The notes beneath the pieces are model-generated. The model did not search any database and had not been told where the DNA came from. It worked only from the letters and a program-made list of their open reading frames with translations. Below are positions 18,682 through 28,063 of a stretch of DNA of 64,000 nt, piece by piece. The translations under genes and the position numbers were made by a program. Each line of letters starts with the position of its first letter. Positions within the stretch are counted from its first letter, which is position 1. This stretch comes from Saprospiraceae bacterium (GTDB lineage Bacteria; Bacteroidota; Bacteroidia; Chitinophagales; Saprospiraceae). The stretch covers positions 248,001 to 312,000 of the forward strand of contig JADKBO010000003.1 in NCBI GenBank assembly GCA_016715105.1, read 5' to 3'.

Positions 18682-19758
18682 CTATTTAAATATTTGCTGT
18701 AAGGAAGTTGCTAAAAACAACTTACAATTCATCCAAGTATGGCCTCCTGAAACAATGATTGGCTCTACTTTGATCTTTTTTTCGTCAAACATAGCAAGGT
18801 TACCTTTCACACTTTCGTAGAGAAAATCTTCCGTTCCGACGCTGATGGTAAATAGCTTAAGTTGTTTGTTTATTTTATCTGCATCCGGTGACCAATTGGT
18901 GAAGTTTTTTTGAAACTCAGGCGTTGCAGTAAAGGGTGCATAGGAGCAGATGTAAGCAAATTTATCTGTATTGGTTAGGCCAATATTTAAGGTTTGACCC
19001 CCACCGACAGAAAATCCTGCAACTCCTCTGTGTTGTGCATCTTTGATGACAGGATAATTACTTTCGATGAATGGGATGATGTCATTGATTACATCAGGGG
19101 TAAAGTCCTCCATTGGCTTTGGCCTTACATTTCCATAAGGCATTACAATGATCATGGGTTCTGCTTTGCCTTGAGCGATGAGGTTGTCGGCTATGAAATT
19201 TGCATTTCCCACTTTTGTCCATGTTTCTTCGGTATCTGATCCACCATGGATGAGGTACAAAACAGGATATTTCTTTTTGCCTTGTTGATCAAAACCCGGT
19301 GGAGTATAAATCAACAATTGTCGAGTCGTATCGAGTGTACTTGATTGATAATATCGATAGTGTATTTTGCCATGAGGGACATTTTGTAAACTATGGATCA
19401 GAGGCTCGTCACCAGGAACATCTACAATGCTTCTTTTAAATCGCTCATTGGCGAAAATGTAAGTATTGTTTGGGTCTGCAACCTGGGTATTATCTTCACT
19501 GAAAAAATAAGGATAAATGTCAGGTTTTACTGGTGGTACAGTGATCGTCCAAACTCCCGAAGTATCTTTATTCATGGGAATGGCTTCTGCTAAAAATTCA
19601 CCATGCAACATCACCTTTTGAGCTTTCGGGGCATAATATCTGAATGTTACTGAGTGATCTTTATGCACATCCGGAGAACTCAACCTTGGTGCGCGCTGAG
19701 CAAAAATGCTAATGCTGACTGAGAAAACGATTGCTATAATTGAGAATGATTTTTTCAT
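18682..19758 (-). CDS. CE1 esterase with CBM48-like domain
   Basis: A 358-residue secreted protein (signal ends ISIFAQ). The N-terminal early-set domain (SVTFRYYAPKAQKVML, PDIYPYFFSEDN) is followed by the CE1 catalytic domain with LLIYTPPGFDQQ, LIHGGSDTEETW, nucleophile elbow AGFSVGGGQ and the catalytic His in SGGHTWMNCKLFL. Its architecture matches bacterial feruloyl esterases found beside GH10 and GH43 genes. It is a close paralogue of the two genes upstream; only 8 bases separate it from the next CE1 gene, so they are co-transcribed. Confidence 0.88.
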   Translation of the reverse strand: MKKSFSIIAIVFSVSISIFAQRAPRLSSPDVHKDHSVTFRYYAPKAQKVMLHGEFLAEAIPMNKDTSGVWTITVPPVKPDIYPYFFSEDNTQVADPNNTYIFANERFKRSIVDVPGDEPLIHSLQNVPHGKIHYRYYQSSTLDTTRQLLIYTPPGFDQQGKKKYPVLYLIHGGSDTEETWTKVGNANFIADNLIAQGKAEPMIIVMPYGNVRPKPMEDFTPDVINDIIPFIESNYPVIKDAQHRGVAGFSVGGGQTLNIGLTNTDKFAYICSYAPFTATPEFQKNFTNWSPDADKINKQLKLFTISVGTEDFLYESVKGNLAMFDEKKIKVEPIIVSGGHTWMNCKLFLATSLQQIFK

Positions 19759-19766
19759 GGTATAAT

Positions 19767-20921
19767 TTATTTAAAGAGCATTTGAGCTGTTTCGGATAAA
19801 TAAAGTTTAGTGTTCATCCAGGTATGACCTCCACCTGAGATGAGGGACTTATGATTCACTTTGTGCAATTTCAAATAATCAAGAAATACCATCGTCTCCT
19901 TGTAAAGGAAATCTTCATCACCTACACTCACCCAAAGCAATTTTAAATCTTTATTTGTTTTTGCAACATTGCCAGCAATAAAAGGGTAAGTTTTTTCCAT
20001 AACTTCAGTAGTAAGGTATGCACTGTAGCAGCAAATCCAGGAAAATGTATCCATGTGACCAAAAGCTGTTCTGAGTGTTTGACCTCCTCCTCTGGAAAAA
20101 CCGCCAATGGCTCGTGAATCTTTGTTTTTGATTGTTCTGTAATTTGCGTCAATGTATGGTATTACAAAATTGACCAGATCATCGCCAAAATCATCTTGCC
20201 TTCTGTCACCTTCTGCATCACCACGAACAGGATCGTTTGGCTTTTGTCCACCTTTTTGTTCTGCGACCCTGGCATCAATATTCCCGTATGGCATCACAAT
20301 GATCATCGGTCTGGCCTTCTGCTGAGCAATGAGGTTGTCCAAGATGTTATTTGTTTTACCCACTTTAAACCAGTCCTCTTCTGTGTCGGTCGTTCCACTG
20401 ATTAAATAAAATACGGGGTATTTTGTAGATGAGTTGTAATCATAACCGGGTGGAGTATAAACAACCAATTTCCCTGTTGTACCTTTTGATGCCTGGTAGT
20501 ATTCATAGGTGATTGTTCCATGAGGTACATCTTGCATGGTATGAATCAATGGAGTATCGCCCGGAATATCCACCAGACTTCCTTTAAATCTTTCATTTGG
20601 AAAAAAGGCAACATTGGCAGGATCCATCACATTTACACCATCCACCTGAAAACTGTAAGGGTAAATATCTGGTTTAACAGGACCAACTTTTACACTCCAA
20701 ATGCCTTGATCACCCTTGGTCATCATCACTGGCTCTTTTTGGAATTGACCACTCAATTTCACCTCTTTGGCATCTGGCGCCAGATATCTAAAAGTCACTG
20801 AATGATCTGAGTGAACCTCGGGTGACCTTACGAATGGTCCTCTTGGTGGTTGCGCAAAAAGTGTGACCATACTCAAAAATAGTGCGAGTACGGTCAACAT
20901 AGTTTTATGCTTGTATTTCAT
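19767..20921 (-). CDS. CE1 esterase with CBM48-like domain
   Basis: A 384-residue secreted protein (signal ends TLFAQ). Domains are as in the neighbouring paralogues: early-set domain (SVTFRYLAPDAKEVKL), VVYTPPGYDYNS, a changed oxyanion region LISGTTDTEEDW (HG replaced by SG), elbow GGFSRGGGQ and SGGHTWMNTKLYL. An insertion of about 20 residues rich in Lys, Asp and Arg (about residues 215-240) is absent from the others. The Arg after the catalytic Ser and the altered HG motif may change substrate or activity. AAAACGATTT lies 25 bases upstream of its start. Confidence 0.86.
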   Translation of the reverse strand: MKYKHKTMLTVLALFLSMVTLFAQPPRGPFVRSPEVHSDHSVTFRYLAPDAKEVKLSGQFQKEPVMMTKGDQGIWSVKVGPVKPDIYPYSFQVDGVNVMDPANVAFFPNERFKGSLVDIPGDTPLIHTMQDVPHGTITYEYYQASKGTTGKLVVYTPPGYDYNSSTKYPVFYLISGTTDTEEDWFKVGKTNNILDNLIAQQKARPMIIVMPYGNIDARVAEQKGGQKPNDPVRGDAEGDRRQDDFGDDLVNFVIPYIDANYRTIKNKDSRAIGGFSRGGGQTLRTAFGHMDTFSWICCYSAYLTTEVMEKTYPFIAGNVAKTNKDLKLLWVSVGDEDFLYKETMVFLDYLKLHKVNHKSLISGGGHTWMNTKLYLSETAQMLFK

Positions 20922-20963
20922 TTTTTGATGATTTAAATGTGTGCTAAAACGATTTCAAAAAAT

Positions 20964-22079
20964 TTATTTAAAAAGTTTCTGAGCTATGGTAGAAAGATAA
21001 AGTTTGCAATTCATCCAAGTGTGTCCTCCGTCAGAAATGAAAGATTCATACTTGATATTTTTTCCTTTCAATACGTCCATAAATTTCATGTTGACATTGT
21101 ACAAACCATCGTCTTTTCCTACTCCCAACCATAAGAGTTTGAGTTTTTTATTTACATCAGGAGTCGCAAAGAAGTCAGCATTGTTTCTATCAAATTCATT
21201 TTCCAACATACCCGCAGCAAAACCGCATACGTAGCTAAACTTGTCGAGATTGTTTAAACCAAGAAATAAAGTTGTTCCACCACCTCCAGAAAAACCGGCC
21301 ACCGCTCTACTGTCTTTATCATTTTTGACTTTATATTTCTTTTCTACGAAAGGCATGATATTTCCAAAAAAGTCCTTTTTAAACTCCTGGAGGTTATCCC
21401 AGTTTCTCAAACTTCCTGAAGATTTGCTGATCGTCGGATAAGCTCTTCCATATGGCATCACAATGATCATTGGCTTGGCTTTGCCTTGAGCGATGAGATT
21501 ATCAAGTATGACATTTGCTCTACCTACTTTTGTCCATGTCTCTTCGGTATCGGTTGTCCCATGGAAAAGATACAAAACTGGATATGTTGTTTTGTCTTTG
21601 GCATTATATCCTGGCGGAGTATAAACAAGAAGCGGCCTCGTACCCAACTCTGCGGAATAATATGACTCATAAGATACCGTGCCATGTGGCACATTTTGAA
21701 TGGTATGAACCAATGGCGCGGATCCTGTGATTTCCACTATGCTGTTTTGGAACCCCTCATTTGGAAACATGTTTGCATTCTTTGGGTCAGCGACCTGGAT
21801 GCCGTCCACTTGAAATGCATATGGATACATGTCTGGCTTTACCGCTGGCGTTGTTACCGTCCAAAGCCCTTCTGCATTTTTGGTCATCGGCATAGGGCTC
21901 TTTAAGAATTGGCCACTCAGAATCACTTCATTAGCTTTTGGCGCAAGAAAGTTAAAAGTGATGGTATTGTCTTTATTGACAACTGGAGAATCAAAAACGG
22001 GCCCTCTTTGTGGTTGTGCGAATAACATTTGGCATACCCCAAAGAGCAAAGCAAATAAAAGTAGTTTTTTTGTTTTCAT
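20964..22079 (-). CDS. CE1 esterase with CBM48-like domain
   Basis: A 371-residue secreted protein (signal ends QMLFAQ). The early-set domain (about 25-115) is followed by the CE1 domain with LVYTPPGYNAKD, LFHGTTDTEETW, the elbow AGFSGGGGT (Ser264) and the His in DGGHTWMNCKLYL. It is the first of four consecutive single-domain CE1 genes and most like the next two. Probable feruloyl esterase of arabinoxylan oligosaccharides in the periplasm; acetyl esterase activity is the alternative. Confidence 0.88.
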   Translation of the reverse strand: MKTKKLLLFALLFGVCQMLFAQPQRGPVFDSPVVNKDNTITFNFLAPKANEVILSGQFLKSPMPMTKNAEGLWTVTTPAVKPDMYPYAFQVDGIQVADPKNANMFPNEGFQNSIVEITGSAPLVHTIQNVPHGTVSYESYYSAELGTRPLLVYTPPGYNAKDKTTYPVLYLFHGTTDTEETWTKVGRANVILDNLIAQGKAKPMIIVMPYGRAYPTISKSSGSLRNWDNLQEFKKDFFGNIMPFVEKKYKVKNDKDSRAVAGFSGGGGTTLFLGLNNLDKFSYVCGFAAGMLENEFDRNNADFFATPDVNKKLKLLWLGVGKDDGLYNVNMKFMDVLKGKNIKYESFISDGGHTWMNCKLYLSTIAQKLFK

Positions 22080-22138
22080 GATTTTATTTTTAGCTATTTT
22101 AACTTGATTTATTGGAGCTTATGATTATTGGAATGTTT

Positions 22139-22990
22139 TCATTTTTTACTTTTTACTGTTGCAGTAACTTGCAAAAGCTTTTCAGCATATCTCACTCCAA
22201 ATTGTCTGATTGCTTCTGAGTTAAAGTGTAACTTGTCTGGTGCAGAAGCAAGTCCTGCAGAAGAAATGAAATGCGCCATTGGAATCGTTTGTGGCAGTGA
22301 TTGGATGATCGGATTCATACTCGCACATCTACCACCTTGATCTGCATTGACCACCTCACCAGCAAGCAATGGGATAGAATTTGGTGGTAGGTTTAAATCA
22401 TTTAAAATGTCATCGTATATTTTTTTGACCTTATTTGGCCATTCTTTGTCACCTGTATTGGATTCTCCCTGATGAAGTAAGATACCTTTAATTACGCCCT
22501 TTTGCTGGGCAAGTTTTCCCAATTCGATCAATCGAGCGTATGGATTTCCACCATAAGCATTGGCCATATTGATCATCCATGGCCGCTCAGCAGCAGATGT
22601 ATCTAGATATTCCTTGTATTTTACTTTGTCAAAAATCTCAATTTTACTACCAGCTACTGCCACATGGACCAAACCAACTTTAATATTTTCTGGAAGTTTT
22701 TCAACCAATGTTCTACCAAAATAATCCGCTGGAGAAAGCCTTGTATTACATCTACAAAGCGGTGGTTTTGCTGCAACCCACTCATCCTTTTTTCTACCTA
22801 ATTCAGGACAATCCACCGCCGATAATAACATCAATCTACTGCTAACTATCGTATCCTGAGGCTCAATTTTTGCTGGACCTTCCATATTGGATTGACCAAT
22901 ACATAGATAAATATGGAAATTAGGATCTTGCGCCATTCCATATCTGGAAGACATAATCAATAAGAAAAATAATATGGATTTGAATTTCAT
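22139..22990 (-). CDS. CE6/SASA-type acetylxylan esterase
   Basis: A 283-residue secreted SGNH-type hydrolase (signal ends RYGMAQ). It has the Ser block LCIGQSNMEGPA near residue 30, the central LLHQGESNTGDKEW block and the C-terminal DKLHFNSEA block with the catalytic His. These are the conserved blocks of carbohydrate esterase family 6 and the sialic-acid 9-O-acetylesterase-like (SASA) domain. It most likely removes acetyl groups from xylan. It lies between GH43-CBM6 and the CE1 cluster with gaps of under 90 bases, in the same presumed operon. Confidence 0.87.
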   Translation of the reverse strand: MKFKSILFFLLIMSSRYGMAQDPNFHIYLCIGQSNMEGPAKIEPQDTIVSSRLMLLSAVDCPELGRKKDEWVAAKPPLCRCNTRLSPADYFGRTLVEKLPENIKVGLVHVAVAGSKIEIFDKVKYKEYLDTSAAERPWMINMANAYGGNPYARLIELGKLAQQKGVIKGILLHQGESNTGDKEWPNKVKKIYDDILNDLNLPPNSIPLLAGEVVNADQGGRCASMNPIIQSLPQTIPMAHFISSAGLASAPDKLHFNSEAIRQFGVRYAEKLLQVTATVKSKK

Positions 22991-23079
22991 TTTAATATTT
23001 TAATGTGGTGTAAAATGTGCTTTATTACTGTTAGCAATTAAATCTAGATCTTAGTTTTAATAGCCAACTTGTTTGTCAT

Positions 23080-24417
23080 TTATTTAAACCTTATCCAGTC
23101 AATTTCTATCCCGGCGTTTTGTTTACTGACGAAAGTCAAATGGTGGATTCCAGAAGCATTGATTGTAACAGGAATAGCAATCTCTTTCCATTCTGAAGAA
23201 GCTGGTACTTCTAAATTGGTTAATACTGTTCCTTTAAAATCACCCGACCTTAATTCCAAAGTAGTTGGACTTAAATTCCTTGCTTTAAGGATAACTTCCG
23301 CATATTTACTGTTGCCAAAATCTACGGTGTTGTATTTGACCCAGCCACCAATTTGATCAAGTGTGGTAGACCAGCCTTTGAATTTATCAATATTGTCTAC
23401 AAATGAAATGGTTGCACCAGTGCCACTTTTCTCAGAATATCGATCTAGTTGGATTTCATCTGTGGCTTTAGTTACGCCAATTCCTCTCAATGTAGGAATC
23501 ACTTTTTGAATGGTGCCATCTGCATTAAAAAACATACTATCAGCTCTGACAGATCTCGCTTTATCAAAATTTGGAGAATAGTCATTGTGGTGATAAAATA
23601 AGTACCATTGACCTTTGAATTCAACCATAGAATGGTGATTTGTCCAACAACCAGTTGGGGACTCATCCATGATTGCTCCTACAATTTTAAATGGACCCAA
23701 AGGATTATCACCGATCGCATATTCCAATCTTTCAATTTTATTTTCTACGTGAGGATAAGTCATGTAATAAATGCCGTTTCTTTCGATCACGTATGGGCCT
23801 TCTTTCAAACCTTGCTTGGGTAGTTCTGCCAAAGTAAATACTTCTGAGGCAAGCTCTATCATGTTTTCCTTTAGTTTGGCACCATAAATATTTCCTTGAG
23901 ACCAATAAATATAAGCTTGTCCATCTTTGTCTATGAAAACATTGGGATCAATACCACGAATGCCTTTGATAGGTGTTGATTGCGGTTTATACGGGCCTTC
24001 AGGTTTATCGGCTATTGCAACACCAACAGTAAATCCTCTTCCATAAACTGTATCTTTTGGTGATGTCGGATAATAAAAATAATATTTACCATTGCGTTCT
24101 ATACAATCTGGCGCCCACATACTGTAACTATTTGGCCTCACCCAATCCACTGCGTTTTGAGTCACAATCATTCCATGATCTTGCCAATCAGTGAGATTTG
24201 CGGAAGAAAAAACGTGATAATCTTCCATGCAGAACCAACCAATCCTGCCCTTACCTTCTTCTGAAAAAATATCATGAGAAGGAAATAAAAATATTTTATC
24301 TCCAAAAACACGAACAGAAGGATCTGCTGTGTATTGATTGCGTATGATTGGATTCTGAGCGAACAAATAGCCACATGACATGAGCGCTATCCAAGAAAAT
24401 ACCATTTTAAATTTCAT
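23080..24417 (-). CDS. GH43 arabinofuranosidase/xylosidase with C-terminal CBM6
   Basis: A 445-residue secreted protein (signal ends GYLFAQ). The five-bladed propeller has the catalytic base Asp in QYTADPSVRV, YSMWAPDCI, the pKa-modulating Asp in GIDPNVFID, and the likely acid Glu in LKEGPYVIERNG. The segment GCWTNHHSMVEFKGQWYLFYHH is typical of GH43 arabinoxylan-active enzymes. Residues ~315-445 form a CBM6-like sandwich ending AGIEIDWIRFK. It probably removes arabinose from, or trims xylose at, arabinoxylan oligosaccharides. Precise specificity cannot be read from the sequence. Confidence 0.9.
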   Translation of the reverse strand: MKFKMVFSWIALMSCGYLFAQNPIIRNQYTADPSVRVFGDKIFLFPSHDIFSEEGKGRIGWFCMEDYHVFSSANLTDWQDHGMIVTQNAVDWVRPNSYSMWAPDCIERNGKYYFYYPTSPKDTVYGRGFTVGVAIADKPEGPYKPQSTPIKGIRGIDPNVFIDKDGQAYIYWSQGNIYGAKLKENMIELASEVFTLAELPKQGLKEGPYVIERNGIYYMTYPHVENKIERLEYAIGDNPLGPFKIVGAIMDESPTGCWTNHHSMVEFKGQWYLFYHHNDYSPNFDKARSVRADSMFFNADGTIQKVIPTLRGIGVTKATDEIQLDRYSEKSGTGATISFVDNIDKFKGWSTTLDQIGGWVKYNTVDFGNSKYAEVILKARNLSPTTLELRSGDFKGTVLTNLEVPASSEWKEIAIPVTINASGIHHLTFVSKQNAGIEIDWIRFK

Positions 24418-24441
24418 CGTGTATAAATTAAGATCAGTTAT

Positions 24442-26493
24442 CTATTCAAAAACCATTAAAAAACCATCATTTGGCTTTAAGTCAACACTGTATTTGCCAT
24501 CAGCTCCAAGTGTATTTTCTTTGATCTCAAATGAAGGACCATCTGCTGCACTTCCCTCACCTGAACCTATAAATTTGCCCTTCTTTCCAGCCAAAAAAGA
24601 CAAGTCAAGCATCAATTTTTTCGCTGCATTTTCTCCATTGATACCAGCTACGTACCATTTATTGCCAGACTTTCTTGCAACCACATAATGTTTCCCAGGG
24701 TAACCATCAATGAATTTTACGTCATCCCATACCCCTGGCAATTGTCTCAAAACATCTTTTACTCCACCTGGCACATAACTCATGCCAACTGGCGTTTCTG
24801 CATAGTGTTGTATACCGGATAAAAACACGACTGAAGTCGCCAATTCGAATGCAGCCGTTGTTATTCTTCTGATTCTTGGAATTTTGTACAAATTCATAGG
24901 TGTAAAATCCATGGGGTCAAATGCATTGCGAGCCATTGCAGACATCACTGAATGCTCCGGTGCTTTGTTGGCCGAATTCTGCCCAAATGTGATCATCTCA
25001 TAACCAAATATTGCTTCGGCTGTCATGAAATTGGGATAAGTTCTTTGTAAACCTCTTGGCAAAGTAGCGCCATGAAAATTGACCAAAAGCTTATACGTTG
25101 CGGCATCTTTCAAAATATCTTCATAATATTTCATCATTGACTGACCATCACCAGCAAAGAAGTCGATTTTCACTCCCTTAATTCCCATTTTTTGAAGCTT
25201 CGAAAATTCAGCTACCCTGGATTCGTGGGTCAGTAATTTATCCTTTGGCGTGAATTTTACGGTATTCCAATCTCCCGCAGAATTATACCACAAAAGAATG
25301 CCTACATTTTTTGTTTTCCCATAATTCACCAATAATTGCACAGAATCATAACCAATTGTTTGATCCCAATTGGCATCAATGAGGCAATATTCCCACTTCA
25401 TATCAGCTGCAAAATCGATGTATTTCTTTTGTACACGATAAATGGTTGAATCGTCTTTTTCGATGACCCAACTCCATGAAGACTTTCCTGGCTTGATAAA
25501 AGCATTGTCCATAGTCATTGCAGGCTGAGCCAAATCGGTACCAAGAGTAGATTCCATTACCGTTTTTAAATCTCCAATGGCGAGAATGCGCCAAGGCGTT
25601 TCCCAAGGCAAAGTTGACTCAGGATTTAAGGTTGCTACACCGTTTTTAAAAACTTCCGGAGCTTGGGGAAAATTAATTTTATATTCTCCATCGGGGGAAT
25701 TTTGTTCCAAAGCTGTACCACAATAAGTCTGTCCCAAATCTGCTTCTGTAATCAAAACCCATACTTCATTTGATTTGAAAAGTGCAGGATAAACCCAGCC
25801 ATTTGGACCAGGAGAAGATTTAGTTACCGGAATGTCTATTTCATAATGTGCTTCATAGGATGGATTTGTGTGTTCAAATCCAGTTTGTGATTCGGTTTTT
25901 GGTTGCAACCAAGCTTTGGCGTCTATTGGAAAATTGAAACTTGTTTCCTCACTATTGATTTTCTTGACGTCGGTTGATTTATCTGGAAATACATACCTGA
26001 AGGCAACTCCATCATTCGAGACCCGGAAAACGATGTTCATTTTATGGCCAGCTGCATTGGTAGTTTCCCAAGTCTTTTCATTGGCTACATAAGTCATTTT
26101 ACTTTTCTTGGCGTTGACCATGGTATAAGTATCGCTGACTTCTTTCACCTTTGAAGTATTGACCAATTTAAGTTGTTTTGAAAAATCTCCATCTGCTCTT
26201 GTCACTCCAAGTTTCGATGTTTCCAACACTGTTTTACCATCCAAGGTGATGCTGTAATTTGCCATTTCAACATCAACAGATACCGCAATCTTGCCATTTG
26301 GACTTGTAATAACCTTACTGCTTTGAAGGTTTGACTTAGAAGAAGCGCATGAAAAGAAAACCATGTTGATGGTCAATGCAATCAACATAAAACCAACATG
26401 ATTCAATGAGAAAAATTTATACCAAGGGTTCCTCCTTTTTTCATTACAATTGCTTTTCAATTCAGTGATATTTTTTGATGTCGTTTTATTCAT
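24442..26493 (-). CDS. GH97 glycoside hydrolase (lipoprotein)
   Basis: A 683-residue protein. The N-terminal region has a lipoprotein signal (NMVFFSCASS) preceded by a long basic stretch, so the true start may be M36 rather than 26493. The GH97 N-terminal beta domain (ITSPNGKIAVSVDV) is followed by the (beta/alpha)8 barrel with YCLIDANWDQ, GVKIDFFAGDGQSMMKYYEDIL, LLVNFHGATLPRGLQRTYPN and TAEAIFGYEM. GH97 includes inverting alpha-glucosidases and retaining alpha-galactosidases that need calcium. In this context alpha-galactosidase is more likely, removing galactose from side chains. It is one of two GH97 paralogues in the window. Confidence 0.9.
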   Translation of the reverse strand: MNKTTSKNITELKSNCNEKRRNPWYKFFSLNHVGFMLIALTINMVFFSCASSKSNLQSSKVITSPNGKIAVSVDVEMANYSITLDGKTVLETSKLGVTRADGDFSKQLKLVNTSKVKEVSDTYTMVNAKKSKMTYVANEKTWETTNAAGHKMNIVFRVSNDGVAFRYVFPDKSTDVKKINSEETSFNFPIDAKAWLQPKTESQTGFEHTNPSYEAHYEIDIPVTKSSPGPNGWVYPALFKSNEVWVLITEADLGQTYCGTALEQNSPDGEYKINFPQAPEVFKNGVATLNPESTLPWETPWRILAIGDLKTVMESTLGTDLAQPAMTMDNAFIKPGKSSWSWVIEKDDSTIYRVQKKYIDFAADMKWEYCLIDANWDQTIGYDSVQLLVNYGKTKNVGILLWYNSAGDWNTVKFTPKDKLLTHESRVAEFSKLQKMGIKGVKIDFFAGDGQSMMKYYEDILKDAATYKLLVNFHGATLPRGLQRTYPNFMTAEAIFGYEMITFGQNSANKAPEHSVMSAMARNAFDPMDFTPMNLYKIPRIRRITTAAFELATSVVFLSGIQHYAETPVGMSYVPGGVKDVLRQLPGVWDDVKFIDGYPGKHYVVARKSGNKWYVAGINGENAAKKLMLDLSFLAGKKGKFIGSGEGSAADGPSFEIKENTLGADGKYSVDLKPNDGFLMVFE

Positions 26494-26498
26494 GAGTT

Positions 26499-28059
26499 TT
26501 AATTGATTGTTGGTTTGATGTGAAAGAAATCAAAGTCAGCATATCCACCTATTGATTCTGTTGCATAGTTATAAAGCCCAAAACGATAACCCATGAAATG
26601 AGGTAAAGTATATGGCATTTTGAATTCTGTACCAATTTTCATCCATTTGATGCCGTCCAGACTGTATTGAAAATGTGCTAAATCGGCTCTTTCTTTAAAG
26701 TCACAGACTGCTTTTAAATATACTACATTTTGGTTGAGGGCTATTGTTTCTACCTCCTTGACTAAGTTTTCATCCACTTTCACCATGGTCAATACTCTTT
26801 TTGCCATCGACAATTTTTATGCCCACTTGACCAAAGTTTTTCTGCAATAATGCAAGGCCTGCAAAATCTCCTTCCTTCATACCTGAAGCATCCAACATGG
26901 TTGAACCCGTGCATTCCGGACCAATGGTGCGTTGGGTAAGTGTATTTTTAGCTGACACAAAACTGGTGTCTACCCTTCCTGTCCTGAGTCTGAGATATCC
27001 CTTTCTTTCTTTCAAGGACCACAGTTTATTATCAGGATTGTGATTCCATTGCCAAACCAAAGAAAATGGTTTGTCTTTGCGTTTTCTGGTAAATTCATCT
27101 GAATGCACAAGATTTGGTATCAAACCTTTGCTAGCAGGTAAATCCAAGGTCATAGGTACTTTGCCATCTATACCCAACACAGGCCAACCATCTTCCCATT
27201 TTACTGGCACTAAATAAGGAATACGCCCTACTCCTCCATTGTCTCGGAATAGATACGCATACCATTTACCGTTTGGTGTTTCTATGAGACCACCTTGAGC
27301 AACACCCAAATCTTGTAAACCAACTCTTCCTTCCCATGGCCCGTTGATATTGTCCGCGCGATGAATGACCACTGTACGCATGCCTCCTCTTGGCCAAGTG
27401 ATATTAAATAGATAATATTTACCATTCACTTTAAACAATTGAGAGCCTTCTGCACCCAACATGATTTTATCACCAGCTGGAGCACTTGCATTTTCTATTA
27501 AAACCCTTTCCTCGGTCCTAGGCATTACTCCAGTCAAATCGGGTTTCAATTCCAAAATTTTTAATTTTCCAGCGGCATAAATCATATAAACTTTGCCATC
27601 GTCATCAAAAAAGATGGTGTGATCATGATATGAAGGTGTAAAGGTGTTTTCTTTCCAATCGCCCGTCTCTATGTTTTTCGTTCTGTAAACGTGCGTTTTG
27701 CCAGAGGTAGCCGAAAATGTAGAAACATAATACATGCCTTTGTGGTATCTGATGCAACTTGCCCATGAACCTCTACCGTAAGCATTACTTCCTTTTTCTA
27801 AATTCAATGCATCGTTACTTACCAATGTGTCGTAAGCATAATTCAACAACTGCCAATTGATCAAATCTTTTGACTTCATGATGGGCAAACCTGGACTCAT
27901 GTGCATGGTTGTGCTACTCATATAATAGGTATCACCCACACGGATCATAGATAAATCTGGTACATCTGCATGGATAACTGGATTCACAGCTTGTGAAAAA
28001 GTTATAGTAGCAAAGGCCATTGAAAAACATAAAATAATATATCTGTGGAGTTTGCTCAT
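26499..28059 (-). CDS. GH43 (subfamily 12-like) glycosidase with C-terminal sandwich domain, frameshifted
   Basis: I start it at MSKLHRYI (28057-28059), which gives a signal ending ITFSQA and avoids overlap with GH51. The GH43 propeller shows HADVPDLSMI, GRGSWASCIRYH, SYHDHTIFFDDDG and GAEGSQLFKVNGKYY. The C-terminal ~200 residues form the concanavalin-like domain of GH43_12-type enzymes (NHNPDNKLWSLKERKGYLRL). A T5 run at 26798-26802 on the plus strand (AAAAA in the gene) carries an extra base: IVDGKK then continues in another frame as VLTMVKVDENL to FDFFHIKPTIN. Probably an arabinofuranosidase or beta-xylosidase. Confidence 0.88.
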
Positions 28060-28063
28060 TGAT

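Noticed and set aside
26499..26813. Separate small gene after GH43
   Set aside because: Its sequence continues the C-terminal sandwich of the GH43 protein in a shifted frame, so it is the end of that gene.
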